From: Kipferlia bialata | Taxonomy: Eukaryota; Fornicata | Direction: 5' to 3' | NCBI GenBank assembly: GCA_003568945.1 | Contig: BDIP01000091.1 | Location: forward strand, 1,609 to 32,094 | Length of the DNA: 30,486 nucleotides | Part shown: positions 8,256-20,294 of the stretch, in pieces | Position numbering within the stretch: the stretch's first letter is position 1 | How the letters are laid out: the number at the start of each line of letters is the position of its first letter | Notes under the pieces: model-generated | What the model was told of the DNA's origin: nothing | Databases searched by the model: none | What the model saw: only the letters and a program-made list of their open reading frames with translations | Program-made: the position numbers and the translations under genes

Positions 8256-8462
8256 ATGCCCTGTGAGGAGGCTCAGAGGCCAGTGGCAGGAGTGAAGGGT
8301 GGGAGGGGGTCGACATGTCAGACAGGTATGACACTCACACTATGAGAGCTGTATCAATTCATGTACGTTGTGCTTCCTCACACAGGTCATCATAACATCA
8401 GTACTATGATTCACATACTATTTGGCTGTTGTTGGTCCTTCTACCCTGTCTGTGGTGTGTAA
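8256..8462 (+). CDS. Gene K (doubtful): possible two-exon micro-gene of 48 residues
   Basis: The ATG at 8256 opens MPCEEAQRPVAGVKGGRG and reaches a good donor (CAG then gtatga) after 8325. An acceptor (cacacag) before 8386 rejoins in phase and reads to TAA at 8460-8462. The product is Cys-rich at its end. The only support is one matching phase and good splice motifs; it may be chance, or the 5' exon of something else. No family is recognised. Confidence 0.2.
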
Positions 8463-8923
8463 CTGACAGCGTGTGATGCGTATGTCACGTTGTCACCCAA
8501 CATGTCACCCCAGGCATTGGTCATGACGTGTCACAGTTTATGACTGTTAGAGCCCAGCTCCCCTCTCTCTACTCAATCACGTCGGTTCCATGTCTCGAGG
8601 TAACTAGCTGTGTGTGTAAGTATACGATATGTTCCTTTGACTACTATGTTGGATGCCCTCTACAGTTGTCATGCTGACAAGCACTTGACAACCACTTGAC
8701 GAGTACTTGACAAGTTCTGTGGCTGTCAAAACCCACACACAACTGTTCAGATCTCTGCTTTGATGGCACTCCCACACCCAGCTTACCCCTGCTGCATGCC
8801 GTGGCAAGTGCCGCCACATACACCTGACACCTATGGTATGGGATGTACTGGGATACTACATATCTCGCTGCCTCCTTCATTCTGTTGAGCATAATATGAC
8901 ATGATTAGCAACATAGATACTCC
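8463..8923. other. Intergenic sequence upstream of gene J
   Basis: No gene is supported. A cluster of short ACTTGAC repeats lies at about 8684-8712. The region must include the gene J promoter, but no named element can be assigned. Confidence 0.5.
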
Positions 8924-11744
8924 ATGGTGACCTTATATCAGGAGAGAGAGCAGTTCAACGAAGACAGACGGAGAGAGAGGAGAGCGAGGCAGAGAAGAGA
9001 GAGAGACGCCATCGAGAGAGAGTCAGTCGCTGATAGGATTGAGCGCAACCGTCGTCTCTTGGAGCAAGAAAGATTGATGCGGAGACAGTGTAGAGGGGCT
9101 TCAAACCCTTGGGCCTCTTCCATGAGCACTTATCCTATCGGCGCCCTGGAATCACGAGTGATGGGTGCCGTATACGCCTCATCCCACTACAACATCGACA
9201 CATCACGTTCTGTTGATACCATCCCCCTCACCAGCCCTCCCCCTCAGAGTTTTACTAGCACTGCAGAGTGTGAGAGTGTGTATCCTCATACGTACACGGC
9301 AGATGAGACCAGTGGTGGCTGCTCTCTATGGCAGTACCATCTGATGCACCTCTATTACCAGGAAAGAGAGGAGAATGGGGGGAGTGCCACACCATCTGAG
9401 GTCTATGAGCACATCGGTGTAAACCCAGGCACTCAGGTACAGTTACGCCTCTATTGGATCATTCGTCAGTATATATACTGTTGTGTTTGTTCCTATAGTA
9501 GGTAGTGCTGTATTTATATGACGTCAGGATCCTCCTTTTGATGCCAAAATGGGCCCTGCATGTGGTCCAGGCACTGACCCAAAGATACACCGTCGCTCGG
9601 GCATGTGGATGTCTGAGGCAGATCCCTACGAGGACTATCTCTCTACAGACTACGCCCTGGTACCCAAGCGGAAAACAAGGTTGGTTGCAGCGCATTAATC
9701 CAAGTATCCGAATGCTGTATGATTACATCTGTGCAGTACCCTATGGCACTTACGTATACCATACTGACAGACACTCTCTATAGAATGCTTCTCACACCAG
9801 GTTGAGAAGAGGGAGAGGACAGAGAAAGAGATCCACACAACAGTGGGAGGGATTCACCCCTTCCACTACCGTAAAGGTTGGTATCTATATGGCACGTACA
9901 ACCGGCACCGTGCTACTTGAATCTGACCAGTCGATGTATGATCTGTCACATATCTCTTGCCTACCACTGCCTACACTTGATATGACACCAGGTGCCCAAG
10001 GTGCTTCTGCCCACCCTAGTGGGAAGAGGGGGAAGGGCCATACAGCACATGGACCACAAGGCCATGAACTGTACAGTGCAGGTGAGGGGTGGTGGCGCAC
10101 GACGCCCATTATTCCTCTAAGAGCATGTACTACAGTGCCCGACTAGAGTCTTTAGCTACCACACTATGTTGCAGTAGTACTCTTACCACCAGATAACGGA
10201 GACTCTGAATGGCCATGGCACCGCAACTAGTAACTCTACCAGTGCCACACTTTCCATATCGGGTATGTATAAAGTCATAACACTTAGTGTTGAAGACTCA
10301 CTTGTTGTCATATCTGACAGATAACACAGGACCTTCCCTGGTCAACGGCCTTAATGTAGTGGCACAGAAGCTGGAGTGGATAGTGGTGAGTACCCCTGGT
10401 GTCTCAGTCATCCTTGTCACAAGTACTGAACGTGTCACACTTCATGCACTGTCTAGTCAGCATTCGAGATACTTGCCGCTATGCCGTCATTCTTCTGTAA
10501 GACCATTGGTATTGCTGACAGATAGAAGTCAGACTACTATGCTACCAAGAGGGCAGAGCAGGCGGCTGCCCGTGTCATGTTGGATGCACTACAAAGCAAA
10601 AGAGACGAAGTGGAGGTGAGGGTTTGGGGTATACATGCCGTAGTATCGTATACACAATTTCACTTCAGTCCAAGCAAGCCCAGTTTGCACCCAACTGGTC
10701 GGCAATGCAGCAGGTTGGTGCACCATTCAGAGACCTATGCACATATCATACTCGTCACATGCGATAGACGTACGAGTTGTGAGGCTTACCCCCAGCGCAC
10801 TACAGCAACCCTGATACCGACTCTCCAGAGACGCTATATGAGGAGGTGTCACAAAGACATCGAGGTAAGTGCATGATACAATCTGGTGTGAAGGGCCTTT
10901 GAGTAAACTCTGGTCGCTGTGTCAAGCATGCAGGAACACCATAGACTCCATTCCATATCTCTTTCATTAACCCAACCCCCAGGTCTACCGTGCTGTGACC
11001 CTGGGTTTCCTAAGGGACTCCCTACATAATGTGGGAGTTACAACACACTGGTAAGTGGCGGTTATCACCACTTTCTTATCAACTGAGAGGAGACACTAAA
11101 AGCTTGTCCGTTCACGGCGACACACGTACATGAGAAATCAAGTATCGAGAAGTTGTATAGTATGCATACTAATTTTAAAGAAAATCATATACATACATAT
11201 ATTCTACCATGCTGACCCCAGTGAGGAGAGAGCCAGGGAGAGGGATTGCATGCACCACCTCAAGCAGTTACAGAGGTCAAGTGCCAAGGACATACTGAGG
11301 TGGAGAGCAGATTATTGCATCACATATATATTGAGAATACCTCCCAGATAATCTCCAGAAGAGGCCCATTAATTCTAAATCACCTTTACATGCTATAAGG
11401 TGCCCCTCTTTCCTCACCCCCCAGACTCAACGGTGTCTTTGTTCCCGTCTGGGTTCCATCGGATCAGTGGGAGGAGGACGGCATTTACAAGGTATCCGTG
11501 TCTTATAACACCAATGGCAGACTTCAGCGTTGATTGCTCTTGTAGTGTATGCATACTCTGACCCACAATCCCCTGACACAAGATATTGTTCTCTGAGTTC
11601 ACAGCGGTCTTTGGCGCCAACAGGGAGAAGGCACAGTACATGCAGTCCCTCGTCACCATCTATCCAAACAATATGTCCTACAAGGAGTACTGTGCCAGGC
11701 GTGCAGCGCGCAAGAGAGAGAAGGCTGAGAAGACAGACAGATAG
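8924..11744 (+). CDS. Gene J: 13-exon gene for an unrecognised 504-residue charged protein
   Basis: Exons: 8924-9436, 9528-9679, 9801-9876, 9992-10081, 10178-10262, 10321-10385, 10526-10615, 10669-10713, 10796-10864, 10983-11050, 11222-11299, 11425-11491, 11628-11744. They total 1515 nt and end in TAG. The ATG at 8924 opens MVTLYQEREQFNEDRRRERR, and residues about 5-55 are a strongly charged Arg/Glu helix. Then come a Ser/Thr-rich linker, a domain with DPYEDYLSTDYALVPKRKTR, and a C-terminal half with helices (VFVPVWVPSDQWEEDGIY, then YKEYCARRAARKREKAEK). The highly charged ends suggest a structural or cytoskeletal protein, but I recognise no family. The acceptors of exons 8, 9 and 13 are the least certain; nearby alternatives exist. 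The introns show no echoes of exon edges, in contrast to genes A-D. Confidence 0.7.
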
Positions 11745-11971
11745 GAGTGTCTGGTACCCTTGAGACTTAGTTCTGCTCTCTCTAACGCGACACATTTCAG
11801 TGCCCATTCCCGAAACACCTATCTCGATATATTGTTCAACATACAGTTGTTGATAGATCTATTGAAACGACAAGCGAAGTACTAGGGGGTAGAAATCACC
11901 AATGTCTTTGCAATCATAGAGTACATAATGCCTCTGTCTCAGTTACTGACAGACAACAAAGAGGCTAGAGG
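11745..11971. other. Short intergenic gap between convergent genes J and G
   Basis: These 227 bp separate two stop codons. No AATAAA is obvious on either strand and no tail echo is visible here, unlike the gene A/B gap. Confidence 0.5.
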
Positions 11972-14900
11972 TCACTCCCTGAATATCACCATCTGCTCTG
12001 GCTCCAGTCCAGATAAGAGGTGCACCAGGTAGGGGTTGAGTTCCTCATACACCAGTAGGTATCTGGGATTGAGTCTCCTCTTGGCCTGTCTCAGCACATC
12101 CCTCCAGGAGCCCCTTACTATCTCCCCAAAGGGACACTGCTCCATCACTGCAGGGGAGCAGAACGCCTTGACGATTGGCTTCTCTCTGCCACTGGTCTCG
12201 TACCGCCAGTCCCTGCCACTCTTGTCCTCACTCTTGACATCCTCCTCAAAGAGACTCTTGAGGGCAGCGATGGCGTCACTGATGGTCTTGCAGTAGAGAG
12301 ACATGCCCCTCTGTAGCAGTAGTGGTGCCCCCTTCCGTGCATGCACCAGTGCTGCCAGAAGAGGCACCAGCAGGGTGGGGTGGGACTTGACCATGGAGGC
12401 TGTGTCCTCGTTCTCCAGTGCCTGCATCAGCATCACGGGATGCCACACCACGCCATCCCGGTGACTAAGGCTGGGGTAGCGGGGGATGGTCCTCTCCTTA
12501 CCAACTGGGTCGGTCTGACTAGCCGTCTCGTTGTGTGTGAGGACCTCCTTCACCTCCTGCTTGTATGCCTGATAGACCGCCTTGTCCTCATCAGTGTAGC
12601 CTCTGTGCCGCACCATCTCTATCTCGTCTCTCATGTCCGACAGAAGTGCACTCCCCAACGCATCCTCTATGCTGACTAGCAGAATGTGACCGTCGCAGGC
12701 AGCTGGCTTTATATCCAGTGACAGCCGTGAGGGGTTGCGACGGCGCTGGCTCTGGATCAGAGAACAGACCATACCCAGACTGGTGCTGATGGGGAGAGTG
12801 CGGAGCAGGGTGAGATACATGTAGGGTTCCGCCTCCAGGATGCTGCGTGGGAATGTGAACATGCGGCTGAGGGTAGGCACTACCATGCGGTATATCGCCG
12901 CATTGCCTAGGGGCACTGCCGTACACCCAACATCCCCCTCTACCACTGAGGCACAGTCGATAGTGCCGGTGTGAAGATAGCCAGGGTTCTCTCTGTTCAG
13001 CCGCTCCAACTCTTCCACCACCCTCTCCTTGGCCAGCTGCAGTCTCTTGCTCGTGTCCATCTTGGAAAACTTACTCTGGAGAGCATTGCAGCACCCGAGT
13101 GTCATATCGAAGGAGAGCACCTCATTAATCGGTGCCCTTAGGGGAAGGACTGCATCGAATGACTGAGGGCTAGGCATAGTGATGGGTGACGTAGGGTAGG
13201 CACACATCTGCGCAGGGTGTCTAATTACTGGGCCAGGCTGTCCCTCCCCGGGTCCCTCTCTGCTGACGGCCTGCCCAGGCTTGGCACTCAGTCTACACCT
13301 ATCCACCTTCCGAACAAATGGTCCCCCATTGAAACGGGAGACGTGCGTGAGGGTACCGAGGCTCTCGTGGTGCCTAGCCAGGAAGTGCCAAAAGTCGTGC
13401 TGGGCAGCTGTAGTGGTAGGGGCTACTACTAGCAGAGTGCTGTCGGCACGCCCTCCAGTCGTGACTACCCCACACGGAGGGTCCTTGTCCCCAGACTCGA
13501 ACACTGGGGCGGCCATGTCGGTATGGGTGGCGGCATAGAAGTGGGAGAGGAAGTGACCGGGGGTCATGTCCTCAGCTAGGCTGTGGCGAGAGGTGTTGAG
13601 GCTCGGTATGAGAGGTGCCCTTGTGGCAATGGGTAAGTTGCGGCCTGTCCCGTTCACCATGAGCATCGCCAGTCCATGTCTGTACTCACCCAGCCAGGGT
13701 GCTATCTCTCTCTTGTTCAGGGCCTTCTTACCAATGTCGTGTGTGTGCAGAGGGCGGACCCAGGATATACCCTTATAGAGCTCGGAGTCAAAGAGATCAA
13801 CAGGCAGTTGGCACCTCTGCATGAATGATGTGACGTCCAGATAGGTCCTGCGTGACACCGTGTTGTCTAGGAGCAGAAGAGACGAGTGCCTCTTGAGGTA
13901 GGTGGGTGCTATACTTATGAGGCTGCCGTAGGTCTGTACGCACTTGTTGTGGTAGTACAGCCTACACTGCAGGGGGACGTCCATGTAGGGCTCAACTTCT
14001 GTGTCCACTGCACAGGTCAGGTGGAGGGTCTCTGAGGACAGGGCACCGACGGTGGGTATGTACACCCTGTACCCATGGGCTAGACCCACTCGGGATGCCT
14101 GGGACTCCACGACAGTCGTAGTACCCTTGGATGGTGACACCGCAGGCCTAGTAGCTTCTCCAGGCACTAGAGTGGTGAAGACTGTCTTGGGTCGTTCTCC
14201 CTTCTTTGGGGCTGGTACCCGTACCTGTATCACCTTGACATTGTCACCTGTCACTGTGACATTCCAAGGTAGGACGATGTCGAGGTAGTTAGACAGGGGT
14301 CCCTCCGTCCTGGTTGGTATCACAACATGAGATGAGTTCTGCATGGTAAGGTGGAGACCGAACAGGGTCCCAGGGCCAGTCTTGCACTCGGTATGGTCCA
14401 TGGCAGCTAGACACAGGGGCCACGTGGAGATATAGTTGACATCAAGCCGGGATCGCTGTATCTCTCTACCTAGCACCGCACAGAGTAGCGATGTCGTGTA
14501 CTTCTGAAGATACAGTGTGTCTCTGCTGTTGTGCTTGGACCGACGAGTGGAGGGTGTCAGCTGGTAGTGTGGGTGGGAGAGAGTCAGAGGGACATCTGGG
14601 GCGTATCTCGTCTTGATACTCAGTTTGCAGAGGGAGGATTTCGCCGCCAGCATCGCATAGGTAGTCTCCTTGCCCACTCGGTTAATGAGAGCACCCTTCT
14701 GCGGCGGTAAGCAGGGTATAGCGTACCCACCACCGCGTACGTACCCGGTCTCCTCACAGGCACCGGCTACCCCACCACGTGCTATTGTGTCGAGGTAGAG
14801 CACGCAGCTTCTCTTTGGTGTTGGTAGGCCCCCGCAGTTCTTGACAGAGATGTTGGCGAAGAATGCAGTGCTACCTGGCTCCAGAACCCCGTCCTCCTCA

Positions 14901-17900
14901 GAGTCCAGGAGGGATGCCTCTAGCACCGCAGGGTGGTACATGGTGTTGCTGATGTACAGGGCAGATGTCTTGGTAGGGTCGTCAGGCAGCAGCCGGAAGC
15001 CTATCCTGCCCGTGGGACCGGCCTGCCCTCTATCCCCCTTGGCCCCACTAAAACCAGGACTGCCAGAAGGGCCCTGCCTGCCGCTGTCAGCGTCCCGAGA
15101 GCTGATGTTAGCAGTAGTGTCAGGGGTGCACTTACACATAACACCTAAGATAACTAACCAATGTAGATTTGTGGCCACTACTGTAGTCAGAATTATACCT
15201 CCAGCCGTTGGTGCCGCTGACATATCGTGAGACTCTCTCGCGTTTGCCGTTATCGTCGTAAACAGTGTCCCATTCTGTGTAGCTGATGCCCTTGCCCCCC
15301 TTTGCTCTGCCGTGGGTGTGTCTATATAGACGGCATGTATGAGTACAAAGCAAAGAGGTAGACCCTAATTTGGTGAGGACAGACTAGTATGCCACAGGTC
15401 GAAATGTCAGACACAGACGGTGAACACACATAACAGAGGTAGTATACTACTGAGTAATATACTACTAAGTATAAGTATACTACTTAGTAATATACTACTT
15501 AGTATATGTATACTACTTAGTGAACGTACCCTTTGCCCCCACTGCCACCGGGACCCCCTGGTCCTCCCTGGAGTCAGTCAAATGTATATGTAGATAGACA
15601 CATATGTGTAGCTGGCTGTCGGTAGGATTCCCTTTTGGCCATGTATCCACACTGCCGTCTGACAGACACCCACCATGTATGTACACACTGTCATGCAGCT
15701 ATCCACTCACCCTGCCCCCCTGCCCCCCTGCCCCTCCTATGCCGCCTAGGCCCCCTGCCGCATTGAGGGCACAGGTGGCCAGAAGGTGGCTGTCACACTC
15801 CCTGACCTCCACTATGATGGCACCACCTGGGTGAGGTCTATGCATATACATGGGTGAGGTCTATGCATATAGCTGGGTAGGATCAGAGAGAGAGAACCAT
15901 TGTCTGATACCTCTGATATTACCGCCCGTCAATTTGAAAAATACTCCCAGGCGTATTGTGCACCAACTGTGTGTGGTATATGTGTGGGACTACATAGCAT
16001 TGAAGGTCAAACCAGAGTGTAGAAGGTACACTAGTGTTACGTTTCCCCTGGTACCTGACCCCCCTGTTCCGCCTGTACCTCCGACCCCGCCTGTACCCCC
16101 ATCGCCTCCTCTGCCACCTAGAGTCAGTACTGAGTACGGCATATGTATACATACAGAGACGTCTGTATGGACTATACAGGGTATAGTGCTTAGTCATGGG
16201 ATGGCCGTACCGTCTCCACCCCTTGTTGGCGAGGTGGCGTCCTCGCCGTCAGGACTGGGTGTTAGTGGGGTTCTGGACAGCGTGACATGTAGTGGTGCAT
16301 CCATAAGTAAATATCTGACAAGCTGGCCTCTAATGTCCAAGATATAGAGTCAACTCCTATCGCAATGAGCCATGTTAGGGTAGTATATCACTGGACAATA
16401 GGTTTACCTGCCCCTATACCCGTTACTGCCGCGTACACCGTCTCTTCCATCACTGCCGCGTTCGCCTTGCTGTTAGAGGGAAGTATAAGTACCCACACAT
16501 ATATGATACATATAGATATATATATATTCATATATTTATACATTCGTTAGAGAGGGGCATATATATATATATATATGGATGCTATATACTTCTTTGCTCT
16601 CAATTGCTCTTCAAACATATATGTATATTTGTGTATATATATGTATATGTATGTGTATATGTATGTATATATTGGAACTCCCCTTATATACAGTCAGTCT
16701 ATGAGAGCGTGATGAGTGATATCCACTGATAGGTCCCATTATACTCTAGAATATTACCATACCTCTAGCTCCATCCCCACCAGCGCCACCTCTTCCTCCT
16801 GTACCTGGGTTGAGTGTTATGCTTGTGCACACTGATGGGTTTACTGATGGGTAGCATTCATTGATATATAGTGCGCATGGTATATCAGTGTACACCCCCC
16901 CCCCATCTCCATACCTCCCTGCCCGCCATGTACATCGAGTAACATGCGCTGAGTGCCCTGTTTAGCCAGTCCCTCCAGAACCATGTTGTGTGTGCCCTGT
17001 ATGGTGACATCCCCCTTCTCAGTACCAGACACCAACACCCTGATGGTCCCACCTGCTGTACCGGTGCCCCCCTCCCACCCCTTCGCCCCCTCCTTGTGTC
17101 AGTAGCCAACACAGAGGGTATATACAGGTAGAGTATATAGTGTAGAGTATTAAGTACAGAACACCCAGTACTCCAGTAAGTTAGGAGTTTACATAGTTGA
17201 GCGTCTGACCTTAGGCAACTACCTTAGGTCAAGACAGAGCATATAGAGTGTAGACTGACCAGACCATTGAGTATGTAGTATACAGAATATGGAGCGTATA
17301 GACTAGAGACTCTCTACTTCAGAGTGTCAGCATAGAGCATATGGAGTTAACTGAGTATAGTGTAAAGGAGTACTGTATAGTGTGGGTTCTGTATACAAAG
17401 GCAATAGGCTGTTGCCACCTAGCACAATAAATAGACCACACATACCAGTGACCACTCACGATATCCGTCAGAGCGACCATTGGATCCAACGCTGCCAGTG
17501 GAGCCTATGGTTAGTGACAGCCACATAGTGTGGACAGAAGACACACTATGTCACATACTCATCGCAGGCTGCATACAGAGAACACCAATACATATCAGAG
17601 AGTGTATATATGCATATACCTGCATCAGCGCATACATACTGTATGCTCTTGTGCTTGGCTAGGAAGGACGCCTCCTCTGCATAGAGAGAGGCAGTGGAGG
17701 CCTGGACACCCTTCTTGGTGAGGGATAGGATGTCTGTCAGCTCAGTGCGTGCTGCACTGGCTACAGGTATCACAGTGGCAGGGCCAGGGGATTGGGTAGG
17801 GGCGCTACCCTTTGCAGTGGGTGGGCCTCCCATGTCTGGGCCAATGGTGTATGGCCAGTGGCCTACTCTAAGGTCCTGCAAGAGCAACTAGTGGTTCCTG

Positions 17901-18007
17901 GGATGAGACAGATGGTGGATTTTGTCCATATTAACATTTATGGAGTGGCTGAATAAGGGATAGGGATACTCTCTTACCACAGGAGGGCTTAGAGTGAGAT
18001 GACACAT
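11972..18007 (-). CDS. Gene G: 12-exon gene for a 1371-residue protein with collagen-like and GGX-rich modules
   Basis: Exons: 18007-17978, 17875-17620, 17504-17446, 17092-16915, 16798-16763, 16465-16408, 16254-16211, 16117-16055, 15826-15711, 15567-15530, 15306-15199, 15101-11972. They total 4116 nt and end in TGA. Residues about 97-345 are glycine-rich. A collagen-like run starts GERGSDGRDGVRGSNGYRG (exon 16465-16408) and another reads GRQGPSGSPGFSGAKGDR and on for nine Gly-X-Y triplets. Between them lie two similar modules: GGTIRVLVSG...DVHGGQGG and GGAIIVEVREC...ALNAAGGLGG, each a short beta-like segment bracketed by GG repeats. The last 1040 residues, in one exon, hold a Cys-containing beta-rich half and a helical end. 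No family is recognised. The first exon is tentative (MCHLTLSPPV); an ATG at 17833 is an alternative. No signal peptide is seen, so extracellular location is not shown. Confidence 0.75.
15438..15522. repeat. Palindromic TA-rich intron repeat
   Basis: Several near-copies of gtatactact and its inverse are interleaved with ttagtaatata. They lie in the gene G intron between 15530 and 15306 and could fold into hairpins. No coding content is present. Confidence 0.6.
15830..15876 (-). repeat. Duplicated intron end (about 20 bp) in gene G
   Basis: The sequence gggtgaggtctatgcatata occurs twice in tandem just outside exon 15826-15711. It is intron-only and does not include exon codons, so it shows that short tandem duplication also hits pure intron DNA. 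Confidence 0.7.
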
Positions 18008-19094
18008 TGATACTCATTGTTTAGAAACACTATCATATACAACACACATTGGACAGCAGGTAACTAATGTCCAAACCGTTGGAACTACTACGATGAGGGA
18101 CTATAGGGAGAGAGAGAGATAATCACACTCATAGGGAGTCCATACAACAATTATTGTGTGAATTATCAATGCGTGTAGAAGAGACAGATCCGAGATATGG
18201 GGTGTCTGTAACAGTATAGCACCAGCCCAGTATTAAGAACGAAACAGAAAGCCACATAGTGACAACCTGTCAACAGGGGGCCCCTAAGAGTAGAAGGGGT
18301 GGAGGGGAGGGTCGAATATATACACTCCTACACGCATTCAAATACTGATTCTATATGCTGAACTAAAAGTGTCAAAACACTATTGTACGTAGAATACATA
18401 GCCTTTCCCACACCATAATTGTATATACCAGTCCTATTTACATGAATAATGACAGGAAGCTGCGTTCAAAAGCAATACTTCATATTACAATTCCCTTTCT
18501 CTCCGGAATACCCTATACACACAAGCGTATTCGGGTCTCACACTACCTATACCCTTACAGTAGAGATACTGTGTTACAGGAGTATTACTAGTTGATCTGA
18601 GGTACCTTATGTGCCTATGCAGTCGTGGGTGAAAGGGATAGTCAGGACTGTCCAAGTTTGTCAGTCAAAAGCAGAGCGTTTCAACCGTACCCTTGACTCA
18701 CATTGTTGAGTCACTGCCTTCCTGTCCTCTTTTGACTCTATCAGCCGTGCCATCACTAGCAATACGTGACAGTGGTGACACAGATGGAGTCAGGTAGTAT
18801 GGATTCAACTGAGATGCCACGGAGCTCTCTGATACCCTCAAGTGATGGTGGATCATAGATACCCTCTCTGGTCTTGATTGAACCCATGCCAGACATACAT
18901 ATGGCCACTAGGGAGAGAGAGAGCTGATGGGGTGTCCATTGCCCTCAGCGCATAGGGATGGCGTATCTTCCCAACCCTAGTGGAGAGAGAGGCCCTGTGC
19001 ACTGGCTGGAGAAGGCCTAGACATAGAGACACAGAGACCAAAGGGTCAGGCATAGATAGAGTGAGTCATAGGCCCAGGACACATACCCAGCCAT
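18008..19094. other. Intergenic region between divergent genes G and F
   Basis: Over 1 kb has no exon with both splice and frame support. It should contain the gene G promoter. Coding sequence joining fragment F could begin near its right end, but no start codon in the required frame was found. Confidence 0.45.
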
Positions 19095-19210
19095 GCCTCT
19101 GCCCCATACACACCAGGGCCAGTCCAAGCTGGGCAACCAGTTCCAGGTGTGTATGTGTATACCATACAAGTGTTGCATGTATGTGTATCAGTCTCCTCCT
19201 GTCTATACTT

Positions 19211-19253
19211 CCCCCCCCCCCCCCCCCCCCCCCCCACCCCCCCCCCCCCCCCC
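19211..19253. repeat. 43-nt poly-C run with one A
   Basis: C at 19211-19253 is interrupted by A at 19236. It lies in the presumed intron of fragment F. A homopolymer of this length is prone to length errors. Confidence 0.9.
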
Positions 19254-19394
19254 ACACACCCATGCAATTATGTTTCTCAATTATAAAGGATATAGTATAT
19301 TTTAGTACACTCAATCTCTTGCTCTCTCTATATATCTCTTTCTGTCTGTCTCAACCCCCCCCCCCCCTACTATCCCATACATATCTCATACCAG

Positions 19395-19791
19395 GGTACC
19401 TGTGAGCATTATGTTCCACCCAACGGACCGTGATTGTCTCGTGGCATGTATCTCCAGTGGAGAAGTGTACTCTGTCAACACATGTACACACGTGTGGACC
19501 CTGGTTCACAAGGCCTCCCACCCGGGTAATGATATACTTCATGGTAACGTCTTCCTGTACATGTCAGTATACAGAAATATGTCTAATCCAGTGTCTCAAA
19601 TGATCTCCGGTGTCTATGTTGACGAGAACATCATTCAGTTGTGCCTCATCTCGAATGAGGCATCTCAAACGGTGATCAGTCTTGCCACAGACTCGCACAC
19701 TCCCCTCCAGTGCATAGTGCTCAAGGTTCCTTTCGAGGATGACGGGTTTCTCCCTTGCTTTGGTGGGTCATTTGACCCCACAGACAGGTGA
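19395..19791 (+). CDS. Fragment F: propeller-like coding exon, gene structure unresolved
   Basis: The exon opens after a ccag acceptor at 19394 with VPVSIMFHPTDRDCLVACIS and reads to TGA at 19789-19791; an internal ATG is at 19411. The strand-turn pattern (FHPTDRDCLVAC then GEVYSVNTCTHVWTLV) resembles one blade of a beta-propeller, with some likeness to VPS10/sortilin blades. A second FDPTDR motif sits at the very end. An upstream piece ending TSSR at 19146 joins in phase across a 248-nt intron holding a 43-nt C run, but I find no ATG for it. After the stop, a similar-looking reading (GDYCLLRVLES) continues in another frame into a C run. It may be a short gene, a broken one, or a sequence with miscounted homopolymers. 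Confidence 0.45.
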
Positions 19792-19830
19792 CTACTGTTT
19801 GCTGCGGGTGCTGGAGTCACCCAATCACGA

Positions 19831-19873
<43 letters not shown>

Positions 19874-20294
19874 ACACCGAAGAAGGTTGTGTGTGTCAGA
19901 CCCAATAGTGTGTCTGATACGGTTCCTGATTGTATGTGTCGTGGGGGAGGGGGGGGGGGGATGTACCTACTGATTCAGTACTAGAGCCCTTGGGCTTCCG
20001 ATTATCTTGGTCAAGTGTCTGTCTACTATCCAATACGGAGCAAAGAAACAGGGTAATAAGAAGAGAGGCATTATATGAACTCATATCTTCATTAAGTGTC
20101 CGTTTTGTCATTGAACCCTTTTTCATTCACCGAGAGGTAGATCCACGGGATCTACCTCATTGTGTGACAACTCGCTTTGTATCTATATCATATATTTTGT
20201 TTTTCCACACTTCATTATGAGTTGCATCTATTCTGGTGGTCTTCCGCCTACCTATGATGTCTTTCACATGAGTATCACCCCGGGGTCCTTATCT
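19792..20294. other. Gap between fragment F and gene C, with a long C run
   Basis: A pure C run of about 42 nt lies at 19832-19873, with a shorter G run near 19952-19960. No exon is supported, although the sequence after the C run could contain a damaged continuation of fragment F. The gene C stop is at 20295. Confidence 0.5.

Noticed and set aside
13217-15230. Several plus-strand frames of 70-129 codons
   Set aside because: All are shadows of the long gene G exon.
15199-15306. Start of gene G placed within the 1083-codon frame near 15223
   Set aside because: A spliced exon chain with Gly-X-Y coding continues upstream in phase to at least 17875, and the putative start codon lies inside an intron.
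15438-16680. TA-rich palindromes as a mobile element
   Set aside because: No terminal inverted repeats, target duplication or coding content; they sit in gene G introns.
17831-17887. Start codon at 17887 for gene G
   Set aside because: That codon is TTG directly after a TAG and just before a good acceptor; an upstream exon or the ATG at 17833 is more likely.
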